Origin: JAUWCL01 sp964599375
Lineage (GTDB): Bacteria; Krumholzibacteriota; Krumholzibacteriia; Krumholzibacteriales; Krumholzibacteriaceae
Assembly (NCBI GenBank): GCA_964599375.1
Contig: CAZREW010000002.1
Location: 217,675-281,674, forward strand
Direction of reading: 5' to 3'
Length of the DNA: 64,000 bases
Part shown: piece after piece, positions 17,561-26,480 of the stretch
How the letters are laid out: every line of letters starts with the position of its first letter
Position numbering within the stretch: the first letter of the stretch is position 1
Position numbers and translations under genes: made by a program
The notes under the pieces: generated by a model
Database searches by the model: none
Seen by the model: only the letters and a program-made list of their open reading frames with translations
What the model was told of the DNA's origin: nothing

Positions 17561-20500
17561 ATGAGGCCTTTGAGTCTGATGAAGGGAATAAAAAAAACAC
17601 TCAAATTTCTCGCGTGGTCCGCGGCGGCGCTTGCAGCCATCTTGCTGGTCGTCCTCGCTCTCTTTCTCCTGCGGCCGGTACGTGAGAAGGTGCTTGATGC
17701 GGCCGTTTCGAGGGGTGGGAGATCGCTTCCCGGGGAGATATCCATTTCGAACGCTGAATGGCCCTCTCCCGGCACAATAGAGTTCAACGATATAGCCTGG
17801 ACAGACGGCGGTGACACACTCGCCACTCTGGCCGGCCTCAGGATCTCAGTGGACCTGTCGGAGCTCTTAAGCAGGGACGTACACGCCAGGAAGCTAACGG
17901 TCCGAAGGATCAGCGCTGACATTCCCGCAATCGTGGCGCGATTCCATTCAGCGGCAGACAGCACTTCCCTCGCCGGGAAAAAGAAGTACAGGGACGGGCA
18001 GAGAGACGGATTTCCGCGTGGAGGTTCCCTAATTGGAGTGCCGTCGATAGCAATCGACAGGTTGGAGATCGACGGCGGACACATCCTCGCGGCCGAAGGT
18101 ATCGAACTTGACAGCCTGAGGCTGCTGTGCGGAATCGACCTGCTCCACGGTTCAGAGCCGGCCGTATCGATAGATGAGTTGACTACCGCCCGCTCCAGCA
18201 GGCCGGTTTCAGTGGACAGCCTCTGGCTGAGAGCGGACCTTGGCGAGCCGTCCGTCCGCGGTGAAGGCATCATCGTCCTGCCTCATGATTTAAGAGCCGC
18301 GCTGAGGTGCGACACAAAGCCGGACGGTTCTTTTATGATACGCCTTGTGCCGGCAGACGGTCCGTTGACACCGACGGACGCATTCGTGTCGATAGAAGGC
18401 ACAGCGGCTGTCGAGAACAGGCGGCCTGTATCGGTCGATCTCGAGGCGGAGTTCCATACTCCAGGCACAAGGGAGCTCGCCGCGCTCCCGTTCCTTGCCG
18501 GCTCTCTCAAGGGCGTTGGCGATCTCGAAGGTATCCGGGGAGTCCTTGAAGGGCGCCTGACCCTGTCCCCCGAGTTCTCGGCTTCCGCCGACCTGCGCCT
18601 GAGCAGAAACTCTTATCTCGATACGCTGCGTGTCACGGGCGACTACAGAGCCGACACCGTGACCGTCGACCAGATCGCGCTGCGGATGCGGGGATTGACC
18701 CTCGACGCTTCCGGATCGATAAAAAAAGGCGCGCCGGAGATGTCGGCATATATTCAGGCGGACAGCATGGCCTGGCTCTCCCGCGTGATGCCGGGCATGA
18801 CATTCCCGGAGAGAACATCTGCGGAGCTCACAATCGAGGCAGGAGGGCAGCACGGACGGGACGATATCACATTCCTGCTCACCGGGCACGCCAGGGCCGG
18901 CGGTTCGTCGATCGATTCGATACGTGTCTCCGGGACTGTTCCGGCCGATCGCGCCCGGACATTCGAGGCCGACATGCTCCTGGACACATACGGGATCCGG
19001 ATCATGACCAGCGTACTCGGCGATCTCTCCGACGGCATTCTGCTTACCCTCTCTCACCAGGAACCCGCGGCAGCGGAAACGAGGGCAGTCTATCTCGCCG
19101 GCGTGATCAGCAGCGGCCGGAAGAGCAGGAAGATCGTAGTGAAGAACCTTCATATAGACGGGATGTTCGGAGGGATCTCCGTCAGCGCCGAGATCGACAG
19201 TTCGAGGAGTGGACGATTCGATATCCTCGGCGACTGGCCGGTCCCTCCTGCGGCCCTGCGCTCTGCAGTTGCCGCCGGTTCGGCCGTGTGGGATTCAATC
19301 TCTGCCCGCTGGATTTCGGAAGGCCCGTTCAACATGCATATAGGAGGGACAGTGTCAGGTAGAGGAAACAGGGTGTCGGCAGCCGGTTCGGCCCGGCTGC
19401 CCGGGCCTGACATCTTCTCCCCGGTGCTCACGAAAGGGAATGCGCTCGAGGGTCTCGGCCCTCTGGCGCTCGATCTCGAAGGATCCTGGAAGACAACAGG
19501 CAGCGGCGGCTCCGTCGAGGGACGAGTCGACCTGGGAAGGACCTCATGGATCGACACCGCCCTCGTCTCGGTCTCGGGAAGCGACAGGAGCTTCAGAGCG
19601 GACACGCTTCTCCTTGTATTCGAGGGACTGAGGATATCGGCCCAAGGCGGCATCGCCGGAAACGATCTCGACTGTGACGCGAAAGTATCGCTCGCTGACT
19701 TGCAGCTCGTCCGGCGCCTGGGACTTTTCGCCGGAAGAGACCTTTCGATGGCGCTCGACGCGGCGTGCGCCTTATCGGGAAAAAGAAATGAACCGTCAGT
19801 CTCGATAAAAGCGGCGGGCGGCATGTCGACCGAAGGGCTCGCGATCCCGGCATTCAACGGAGAGGCCGAGAGGACCGGAGGGGTGACGGAGGCCAGCCTG
19901 CATATGCCAGAGGGTCTCATCATGAGAGCCTTCATGTTTGACAGCGTCAACGTCTCCTACAACGATTCGATAAGGACCGGCGGAGAAGCCGGCGCCTCGG
20001 TAACGCTCAAAGCGGTTGGAAAGGACGGCGAGATCTTTCTCGCATCAAGATTGTCCAGAGAAGGGAATATCTCCGTTTCCGCAGATACGTTCGGCGCGGT
20101 CGTCTCCGGCCAGACACTCGCCTCGAAGGCTCCTTTCAAGGTCTCTACGATCGAGAGAGGGGGCTTCATGATCGAGCGACTTCTTCTCGAGGGGAGCATC
20201 GGGAGCGTAAAGGCGGATGGCATCGTGTCCCCGGATTCCGCCGACATGGAGGCGCATATCGAGATCAGAATCCCTGAAAAGCCCCAATTCATCCGCGTGG
20301 CTGCGCGCCTGTGGCCGAAAAGTCTGACTGCTGATGCACAAGCGGACGGACCGTCCAGAATAGTTGTAAAAGGACATATAAACGGGGTCGACATCGGTGA
20401 CGGCACGGAAACGGTTACAGACTTCGGACTGACCGCCGACGCTGGCGCTCTCAAGTCCACGCTCACTATCAGCGGTCCGGAGAGGACGGTCCTCTCGCTC

Positions 20501-22114
20501 GACGGGACCTTCCCCCCCCTAAGAAGTTACGGCTCCTTCAGGGACGGTCCGATGCGTCTGGACGTAATCCTTGACAAGTTCCCGGTCCCCGGAGACCTGA
20601 AGGCCTATCTCGAAGATAAGCCGAGACAAATAGGCAGTCTGAGCGGAAGGCTTTCGGGCCGCGGCACGCTTTCCGATCCTGAGGCGGCCATCCTGTTTGA
20701 TTTCTCTTTCATCGGGGGGAATGAGCTGGAAAAATATACGCTCTCGATAGACGGAGGATATGCCCGTGAAGCGCTGTCCGATACTACGCTCAGAAGGCTC
20801 GTCCTTTCGAGGACCGGCGAGGGCGAAAGATCCGCCGCGGAGAAAAGGACGAAGGGCCTGTCTGCAGGCCTTACGCTCAGCAAGTCCGGGCGACCCGTCG
20901 TTACCGGCGTCTTCGAATACCCAGTGCTGATAACTCTGATCCCGTTCACCTTCGACCTGACCGATCCGGGAGAGATGCTTCTCGACCTCGAATCGGAGGA
21001 GCTGATTCTCACTGACCTGGATCCGGCACTGCCTCCTGATATCGACCTGGAAGGTTTCGCCTCTTTCTCTCTCAAAGCAGCGGGCGAAGCCGGGAATCCC
21101 CGCTTTGACGGCTATTTCAAGACCAGGAATATGACACTCGCTGTCGCGAGCGACCTGAGCGTGTCCCCCTCCGTCGACCTCAAATTCGGAGGCGATCTCG
21201 CCATACCATCGGTCAAGGGGGATATAGTGATCGAGCGTGCGCTGCTTGTGCTGCCAGAGAGGAAGGAGAGCCTGCTCGAAGACGCCGGGGAGTCGGCACT
21301 GTGGGAGGCGGCTGATTCTTTCCGTATCGCCCACGATACTTTGCAAGCCGGATCCTCCATGAAGACTCGGGAACCCGTTGAGACCGCCGGTAAGAGAAAA
21401 ATGGATCTCGACGTGACCATAACGATCCCCAACTCCTTCCGGGTAGAGAGCAAGCGGCTTAACCTCGAGCTTGAAGGGACGCTTCATGTGCGCCAGCAGG
21501 GGGACAAGCCGGTCATCACCGGTGAGCTCAAGCCGATGCAGGGGCGCCTTGTCTTTATGGGAAGGTATTTCGAGATCCAGCAGGGCAGCGTATTCTTTTA
21601 TGGCGGGGATGAGATGAACCCGTCCTTCGATCTGATTCTGACTGCGCGCGTGACGGAATACGACATCAACATAAATCTGACCGGCACGGCGGTGAAGCCT
21701 CAGATCGAACTCACCTCGAATCCCCCGTTATCAGAGAGCGACATCATGTCCCTGCTGCTCTTCGGGCAGGTCATGGATAGTCTCAACGGGTCACAGTCGG
21801 ATCTGCTCCAGCAGCGCACGGCAGAGGTCCTCATGATATACGGAGCCAGCAAGCTGGAGGGCGAGATGAAGAAGAGGCTCGGCGTCGACATGTTCACTTT
21901 TCAGCAGAGCACGAGAGACCCCAACAAGACGGCCCTGGCGTTAGGCAAATACCTCAACAGCAGGACGATGCTGAAATACGAGCAGGGGCTCGAAAACACC
22001 GCCAGCTTCCTTATCAACCTCGAGTATCATCTCACGCGGCGCTTTACTATCGAGACCTTCATCGACCAGGCTACCGAGACGGGTCTCGAGATCAACTGGA
22101 GCAACGAGTACTGA
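17561..22114 (+). CDS. tamB: TamB/DUF490 translocation and assembly module protein
   Basis: Inner-membrane-anchored periplasmic bridge, about 1517 aa. One N-terminal helix (residues about 13-38, LAWSAAALAAILLVVLALFLL) precedes a very long stretch of amphipathic beta strands, which form the lipid-conducting groove in this family. The C-terminal TamB domain is clear: DKPVITGELKPMQGRLVFMG, then QQGSVFFYGGDEMNPSFDL and SNPPLSESDIMSLLLFGQ, and the ending FTIETFIDQATETGLEINW. It works with the Omp85 partner encoded just upstream. ATGs at 17561 and 17579 both fit; an earlier frame extension to 17510 would overlap tamA and lacks a ribosome site. The length is larger than E. coli TamB (about 1260 aa). 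Confidence 0.9.
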   Translation: MRPLSLMKGIKKTLKFLAWSAAALAAILLVVLALFLLRPVREKVLDAAVSRGGRSLPGEISISNAEWPSPGTIEFNDIAWTDGGDTLATLAGLRISVDLSELLSRDVHARKLTVRRISADIPAIVARFHSAADSTSLAGKKKYRDGQRDGFPRGGSLIGVPSIAIDRLEIDGGHILAAEGIELDSLRLLCGIDLLHGSEPAVSIDELTTARSSRPVSVDSLWLRADLGEPSVRGEGIIVLPHDLRAALRCDTKPDGSFMIRLVPADGPLTPTDAFVSIEGTAAVENRRPVSVDLEAEFHTPGTRELAALPFLAGSLKGVGDLEGIRGVLEGRLTLSPEFSASADLRLSRNSYLDTLRVTGDYRADTVTVDQIALRMRGLTLDASGSIKKGAPEMSAYIQADSMAWLSRVMPGMTFPERTSAELTIEAGGQHGRDDITFLLTGHARAGGSSIDSIRVSGTVPADRARTFEADMLLDTYGIRIMTSVLGDLSDGILLTLSHQEPAAAETRAVYLAGVISSGRKSRKIVVKNLHIDGMFGGISVSAEIDSSRSGRFDILGDWPVPPAALRSAVAAGSAVWDSISARWISEGPFNMHIGGTVSGRGNRVSAAGSARLPGPDIFSPVLTKGNALEGLGPLALDLEGSWKTTGSGGSVEGRVDLGRTSWIDTALVSVSGSDRSFRADTLLLVFEGLRISAQGGIAGNDLDCDAKVSLADLQLVRRLGLFAGRDLSMALDAACALSGKRNEPSVSIKAAGGMSTEGLAIPAFNGEAERTGGVTEASLHMPEGLIMRAFMFDSVNVSYNDSIRTGGEAGASVTLKAVGKDGEIFLASRLSREGNISVSADTFGAVVSGQTLASKAPFKVSTIERGGFMIERLLLEGSIGSVKADGIVSPDSADMEAHIEIRIPEKPQFIRVAARLWPKSLTADAQADGPSRIVVKGHINGVDIGDGTETVTDFGLTADAGALKSTLTISGPERTVLSLDGTFPPLRSYGSFRDGPMRLDVILDKFPVPGDLKAYLEDKPRQIGSLSGRLSGRGTLSDPEAAILFDFSFIGGNELEKYTLSIDGGYAREALSDTTLRRLVLSRTGEGERSAAEKRTKGLSAGLTLSKSGRPVVTGVFEYPVLITLIPFTFDLTDPGEMLLDLESEELILTDLDPALPPDIDLEGFASFSLKAAGEAGNPRFDGYFKTRNMTLAVASDLSVSPSVDLKFGGDLAIPSVKGDIVIERALLVLPERKESLLEDAGESALWEAADSFRIAHDTLQAGSSMKTREPVETAGKRKMDLDVTITIPNSFRVESKRLNLELEGTLHVRQQGDKPVITGELKPMQGRLVFMGRYFEIQQGSVFFYGGDEMNPSFDLILTARVTEYDININLTGTAVKPQIELTSNPPLSESDIMSLLLFGQVMDSLNGSQSDLLQQRTAEVLMIYGASKLEGEMKKRLGVDMFTFQQSTRDPNKTALALGKYLNSRTMLKYEQGLENTASFLINLEYHLTRRFTIETFIDQATETGLEINWSNEY

Positions 22115-22122
22115 CGTCAGCC

Positions 22123-22150
22123 TTGAAAGTCCATCCGCGAGTGGTATAAT
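22123..22150 (+). promoter_or_regulatory. Predicted promoter for the 22183 lipoprotein
   Basis: TTGAAA (22123-22128), 16-base spacer, consensus TATAAT (22145-22150), beginning only 9 bases after the tamB stop. This makes the small lipoprotein a separate transcription unit. Confidence 0.65.
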
Positions 22151-22182
22151 CGAAGGCGCCCTTGACAGGAAGGCGATCTCTG

Positions 22183-22626
22183 ATGAAGAAGAGCCTTATA
22201 GTGGCCGCCACCGCGTCCCTTTTCACGGTCCCTTCGCTGCTTCCCGGATGCAACGAGCCGATCACGGGCGGGCCTTGCCAGTATCGCGATTTCAGTGGAA
22301 CGGCGATGATCCGTTCCGTCACCCCGGACGCCGCTTCCGGCAGGAACTGCGAGAACGATGTGATCATCGTCTTCGATTTCACTCCTGACGATCCGGGCGA
22401 CATCGACCTTTACAGGTTCAAGCAATGGCCGGATACCGGAAGGGTCTTCGACCTGATCAGCGGAGGAAGCGTACCTGACGGATGGGCGCAGAAGGAAGGG
22501 CTCACGCCGGGCAGCGAGCACATTTGCATAAGAAGAGAGATCAGGATAGGGGCGTGTTCACCATTGATATTCGAATTTCCTGACGTGGACATCTCCGACT
22601 GGCCGGACTACTGTGACAAGCCATAA
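22183..22626 (+). CDS. Small lipoprotein, unknown function
   Basis: 147 aa. The ATG at 22183 starts a standard leader (MKKSLIVAATASLF...) ending in the lipobox LLPGC. AGGAAGG at 22167-22173 is well placed for it, so the in-frame ATG at 22162 is less likely. The mature part is short and beta-rich with five more cysteines (GPCQYRDF, GRNCENDV, HICIRREIRIGACSP, DYCDKP). It contains no domain I recognise. Its own promoter lies at 22123-22150. It is convergent with the next gene. Confidence 0.7.
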   Translation: MKKSLIVAATASLFTVPSLLPGCNEPITGGPCQYRDFSGTAMIRSVTPDAASGRNCENDVIIVFDFTPDDPGDIDLYRFKQWPDTGRVFDLISGGSVPDGWAQKEGLTPGSEHICIRREIRIGACSPLIFEFPDVDISDWPDYCDKP

Positions 22627-22701
22627 GATCAATACACTGAAACTGAAGTCTTCAGCAGAGGGAAACACGACCAGAGATGTGATCCCTTATCTTACAGATC
22701 C

Positions 22702-25515
22702 TTATTCTTTTTCGAGCAGTGTCGAGATGAGCTTCCTGAGCTCCTCTATCTCCTTCTTCAGGCCCTTTATCTCTCTCTCCTGCCTCTTCGCTTCCGAGTA
22801 CAGCTGCTGAATCGCTGCAAGAGAGACGCCCGCCTCGTCCAGGGCCGCGATAGTCCTTTCATCGCTGCCGATTCCGAGTATCTCGTGGAAATCCTGGGCG
22901 ACAGGCCCAATATGCGCGGCTTTGCCGCCATCGATCCGATAGTTCCACTGAGTGACCGGAAGCCCCGCTATCTTCTCCAGCAGCTTCTCCCCGTCGACAG
23001 GCTCGAAATTCTCCTTGAGAGCCCGGTCGGAAGAGTCGTGCCACATCCCGTCATTGCCGAGATAAGCCCCGGTCGAGGTATTGATCAGGCGCGACGGATT
23101 GTACGGCGCCTGTTCGCTCGTGTTGGTGAGGTAGATCCCACCGTCCGCGCGGATTACGAACTGGTCGGTCCCGCCGGTCGAGATCGAATCATCCCCTGTC
23201 GAAGGCCAGTTCGCCGACAGGGCGAAAGAGCCCTCGTGCCTCGCCTTCGCCTGGGAGCCGGCCGCGAAGGAGCCCTCGCCGGTGGCCTCGTTCTCGCGTC
23301 CCCCGGGCACGGTCGAAACGAGGCCGGTGGCCATGTTGTTATCGCCGCCGCCGACGGTCCCCTGGTTGCTTGCCGTATTGCTCATCCCGCCGCCGACCGT
23401 GCTGTTGTCGTTAAGCGCCGAGTTATGGCTCCCGCCCCCCACCACCGACCTGCTCCCGGCGACATTCTGCATGCCGCCGCCTACAGTCGCGTATTCTTCC
23501 TGGGCTCTGTTGTCCTCCCCGCCTGACACCGTACAGTACCTCCATATGGCCTGATTACCCTGGCCTCCGCCGACAGTGGCATATGCATAATCCTGCCAGG
23601 CACCACCAAGCCAGCCCGCTATGTTGTGCCTCCCTCCACCTATCGCGGCATAATCGCCCTCGGCCCTGTTCTCGTCCCCGCCTGCGTCGCTGCCCCCTCC
23701 CGAGATCACGGAGTACCTGCCCGATGCCCTGTTGCGCATCCCGCCCCCTACACTTGCATATTCACCTTCCGCCTCGTTTTCCCTTCCACCCCCGACTGTC
23801 GTGTAGGACGCCCTGGCCATATTCTGCAGACCGCCGCTTATGACGAGATGATCGCCGTAAGTGTCATGGTCCTGGCCTGTGACGTTGACCCCGGTTCCGG
23901 GGTCGATCGTGTGCCCTGACCCGACTACAGCCGTTCCGCTCACGCGCAGGTTCCCGTCCACGTCGAGCTTCTCGGCCGGGGTGGATGTTCCAATCCCTAC
24001 CGAGTCTGAAATATCCTCGAGCCTTACCGTAGTGCCGTCGTCGACCCATCCAGCGGCGCCGCCGGAGCCGGCGCCGACAGAGTCGTTCGCGGCGGCCCAC
24101 TGAGCGCCGTCCCATTTCATCACCTGGCCGGCGGCGGCGCCGTTCTGCCCCACGTCTCCGAACGCGATGGTGCCGTCCATGATATCTACAGATGTAACAG
24201 TGCCATCCTCCAGGTCGGCCGAAGTGACGGTCCCGTCGACTATCATCCCGGTGACGATGGAACCTGTCTGGCCTTCATTGATATAGACCGCGTCGTGATC
24301 GTGGTCGCTCCTGGCGACGGAATCGGCGGATCCCGTACCGGCGAATGCAACCGCCAGGATGACATCCAGCGTATCGCCGCCTCCTGTGAGGCCGGAGCCC
24401 GCCGTGACCGACGTTATGTCCCCCACTCCACCCTCGCCGTCGTCGGATGCGGTCCATTCCGAGCCGTCCCACTTGATCACCTGGCCCGTCGAGGCTCCGT
24501 TCTGTCCGATATCGTCGAAGAGTATCGAGCCGTCATATATCTGCAGGGCGGTCACCGCCCCCGGCTGTATCTTGTCACCGGTCACGGCGCTGTCGGCAAG
24601 CTCGTCGCTGCGCACCGCAGCAGAGGCGAGCTGGGCGGCGGTCAGCGTGTTGCTGAATATCTCGCTCGCCGTGATGGTCGAAGGGGAGATCTGTGCCGCG
24701 GTGATCGTGCTCGAGGCTATCTGTGCCGAGGTGATCGTCCCTGACGCTATCTCGCCCGCCGTTATTGCCCCGGGCGCGATCTGCGCGGCCGTTATCGAGT
24801 TACTCCTTATCTTCTCTCCGGTGACGGCGCTGTCGGCGAGCATCGTCTCGACTATGCCCTCGGGCGCTACCGACAGTATCTTGTCGTCGCCGACGATCTC
24901 CTCGGAGAGCCCGGCGCCCGGTAGGACGGTCCCCGGGATCCCCGCCCCGGTGTTGTCGACGCCGTCGGCGAAACCGGCCGGCACGTTCTTGAGCATCGTC
25001 CAGTCGACGGGGTTCCCCGGATCGTTGAGCGTTCCGGCAGTATTCAGCTCGCTCTCGGTGTAGTACCTGTCGTCATGATCGTGCGATGGGTACTCGAGAA
25101 CCACGAGCGCCGTGTCCGCCCTGAGGGAATTCAGCGAATAAGCGACCGACGAGAGCGGCTGCCTTGGGAGCAGTTCCTCTCCGCCGACCTCGATCCCGAG
25201 GCAATACCCCTTGTCGAATCTCAGGCTGTCGGGAAACGCCGTCTGGCTCCCCAGCCTTACGCTGAATATCCCGTTATCCAGCTCGACGCCGGTATGCGTC
25301 TCAGACCAGAGAGCGTCAGGCGCAGCCCCGTTTTCGCAATCGAACGGGTCGAAAAGCCTGAACGTAAGGTCGACCGGTCCCGCGAGTGCTTCCTTCGTAT
25401 CCTTGTCGACGAGCAGTCCCTGGTAGTTGATCTGGCGCGGTATCTGGGCGTTCGCGATAGAGGCCAGCACCATGATCGAGATCAGTACGATGATTACTTT
25501 CACTTTGCCTGTCAT
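22702..25515 (-). CDS. Secreted YadA-head-repeat protein with C-terminal endosialidase-type chaperone (S74) domain
   Basis: Surface or fibre protein of 937 aa. Order: signal peptide (1-23, IANA|Q), an N-terminal beta domain starting RQINYQGLLVD (25-135), and a ten-residue repeat block (about 231-340). A second set of the same decads spans about 418-457. YadA-like left-handed head repeats (about 555-765) follow, with recurring TVGGG/SGG steps. The peptidase S74 intramolecular chaperone (about 827-905) contains SSDRALKENF and GPVAQDFHEIL, and a coiled coil (about 905-937) ends the protein. S74 domains trimerise phage tail spikes and then cut themselves off at a Ser-Asp step, here Ser829-Asp830. 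Its start (AAAGGAG) is 12 bases after the sorting-domain gene, so they form an operon. Confidence 0.88.
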   Translation of the reverse strand: MTGKVKVIIVLISIMVLASIANAQIPRQINYQGLLVDKDTKEALAGPVDLTFRLFDPFDCENGAAPDALWSETHTGVELDNGIFSVRLGSQTAFPDSLRFDKGYCLGIEVGGEELLPRQPLSSVAYSLNSLRADTALVVLEYPSHDHDDRYYTESELNTAGTLNDPGNPVDWTMLKNVPAGFADGVDNTGAGIPGTVLPGAGLSEEIVGDDKILSVAPEGIVETMLADSAVTGEKIRSNSITAAQIAPGAITAGEIASGTITSAQIASSTITAAQISPSTITASEIFSNTLTAAQLASAAVRSDELADSAVTGDKIQPGAVTALQIYDGSILFDDIGQNGASTGQVIKWDGSEWTASDDGEGGVGDITSVTAGSGLTGGGDTLDVILAVAFAGTGSADSVARSDHDHDAVYINEGQTGSIVTGMIVDGTVTSADLEDGTVTSVDIMDGTIAFGDVGQNGAAAGQVMKWDGAQWAAANDSVGAGSGGAAGWVDDGTTVRLEDISDSVGIGTSTPAEKLDVDGNLRVSGTAVVGSGHTIDPGTGVNVTGQDHDTYGDHLVISGGLQNMARASYTTVGGGRENEAEGEYASVGGGMRNRASGRYSVISGGGSDAGGDENRAEGDYAAIGGGRHNIAGWLGGAWQDYAYATVGGGQGNQAIWRYCTVSGGEDNRAQEEYATVGGGMQNVAGSRSVVGGGSHNSALNDNSTVGGGMSNTASNQGTVGGGDNNMATGLVSTVPGGRENEATGEGSFAAGSQAKARHEGSFALSANWPSTGDDSISTGGTDQFVIRADGGIYLTNTSEQAPYNPSRLINTSTGAYLGNDGMWHDSSDRALKENFEPVDGEKLLEKIAGLPVTQWNYRIDGGKAAHIGPVAQDFHEILGIGSDERTIAALDEAGVSLAAIQQLYSEAKRQEREIKGLKKEIEELRKLISTLLEKE
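23221..23853 (-). repeat. YadA-type head repeats (coding)
   Basis: Residues about 555-765 hold at least twelve degenerate turns with the core (T/S)VGGG or ISGG, followed by N and an A-rich step (for example TVGGGRENEAEGEYAS). DNA copies have diverged, so this is a structural protein repeat. Confidence 0.75.
24496..24825 (-). repeat. Decapeptide repeats (coding), unit about 30 bases
   Basis: Residues 231-340 read as about eleven consecutive ten-residue units of the form (S/G)xITAAQIAx, for example SITAAQIAPG then AITAGEIASG then TITSAQIASS. Hydrophobic residues recur at fixed positions, indicating a regular beta-solenoid or trimeric stalk. A short second set lies at about 24145-24264. Confidence 0.7.
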
Positions 25516-25527
25516 CTCTCTCTCCTT

Positions 25528-26127
25528 TTATCTCAGTATGACCATCTTCCTGACGCTGCTGTCGCGGCCGGTCGTGAGCCGGTAGAAATAGACGCCGGTC
25601 GCCACTGGCCTGCCGCCGTCGTTGCGGCCGTCCCAGATCGCGGAATAGCCGCCGGGGAGATGTTTCCCTCTTACCAGCGTTCGCACCTTCCGGCCGGAAA
25701 CGTCATATATCGTCAGATCGACATTCGTTTTCCCGGGTATCGAGTAATCTATCGTCGTTACCGGGTTGAAAGGATTCGGATAGTTCTGGGCAAGCTTGAA
25801 TACGAGCGGCGTCTCTTCCGCGTCCGTGGTCACGGGGACAGTCCAGTTCCAGAACCCGGCATACATCTCAAAGTTGCTGCCGCCGAGCAACCCGACCGGA
25901 TGCGGCTGCCCCATCGTGCCGTTCGATCCGTATGAGGCGCTTGAAGCGGCCGCGCCGGCCGACACGAAGACCGTGGAGCGGAGTACGTACGACTCGCTCT
26001 CCACGATCTTAGCCGGTGCCTGCCCGTCTCCCGTCGCCGCACCAGGCCGGGGCAGGAGCGCCGCCGCGATGATGAGCAGCGGCAGGACCGAAAATGCCGC
26101 GGCCCGGCCCCCTCCCTTTAACCGCAT
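25528..26127 (-). CDS. Secreted protein with FlgD-like C-terminal sorting domain
   Basis: 199 aa with a signal peptide (about 1-31, AALLPRPGAA). A middle section (about 45-95) is beta-rich: SYGSNGTMGQPHPVGLLGGS. A C-terminal FlgD-Ig/type IX-style sorting domain follows (about 110-199) with QNYPNPFNPVTTIDYSIP, DLTIYDVSGRKVRTL, and GVYFYRL, ending MVILR. In FCB bacteria this domain directs secretion and cell-surface attachment. Being short, the protein is mostly a sorting domain with a small head. First gene of an operon with the YadA/S74 protein. Start has AAGGAG in front and a strong promoter about 160 bases upstream. Confidence 0.85.
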   Translation of the reverse strand: MRLKGGGRAAAFSVLPLLIIAAALLPRPGAATGDGQAPAKIVESESYVLRSTVFVSAGAAASSASYGSNGTMGQPHPVGLLGGSNFEMYAGFWNWTVPVTTDAEETPLVFKLAQNYPNPFNPVTTIDYSIPGKTNVDLTIYDVSGRKVRTLVRGKHLPGGYSAIWDGRNDGGRPVATGVYFYRLTTGRDSSVRKMVILR

Positions 26128-26285
26128 GAGAATCTCCTTCCGGGGCGGTCACGCCCCTCGAAAAGCTCGATCTCTCTGAACACTTTCGAAGAAAAAGAAT
26201 GGATATGATACGTCAATACGCCCATTGAGCTCCGCCGGGCATGATACACTGGCGAGAATATTTCCGATGGATTTAGCCGGTTCGT

Positions 26286-26314
26286 ATTATACCACCTATC
26301 TTCCCGCTTTTCAA
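26286..26314 (-). promoter_or_regulatory. Predicted strong promoter for the surface-protein operon
   Basis: Minus-strand TTGAAA (26314-26309), 17-base spacer, consensus TATAAT (26291-26286). It leaves a leader of about 150 bases before the gene starting at 26127. The leader has no riboswitch I recognise. Confidence 0.7.
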
Positions 26315-26379
26315 TGAGATATAGCCTTCCTGAATGTCACGGTGCACAGTGTCTCTTCATAAAAAAACAGTACAGGCAC

Positions 26380-26408
26380 TTGACAGAATAATTCACTATT
26401 TGTATACT
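26380..26408 (+). promoter_or_regulatory. Predicted strong promoter for the 26481 gene pair
   Basis: Consensus TTGACA (26380-26385), 17-base spacer, TATACT (26403-26408), in an AT-rich stretch. It is divergent from the promoter at 26286-26314. The 350-base gap 26128-26480 holds these two promoters and no gene. Confidence 0.75.
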
Positions 26409-26480
26409 TCATATTGTTTGAAGTATTCAAAAGCATTGTTTACAACGTGATCTGAACCACTTCAAGGAGAGGTCAGCAGC

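Noticed and set aside
23221..23853. Repeat array as a possible CRISPR
   Set aside because: The periodic sequence is coding, unit DNA copies are diverged and there are no constant repeats with unique spacers.
22702..25515. S74 fibre protein as part of a prophage
   Set aside because: It has a signal peptide and no portal, terminase, tail or integrase gene occurs nearby; neighbours are ordinary envelope genes.
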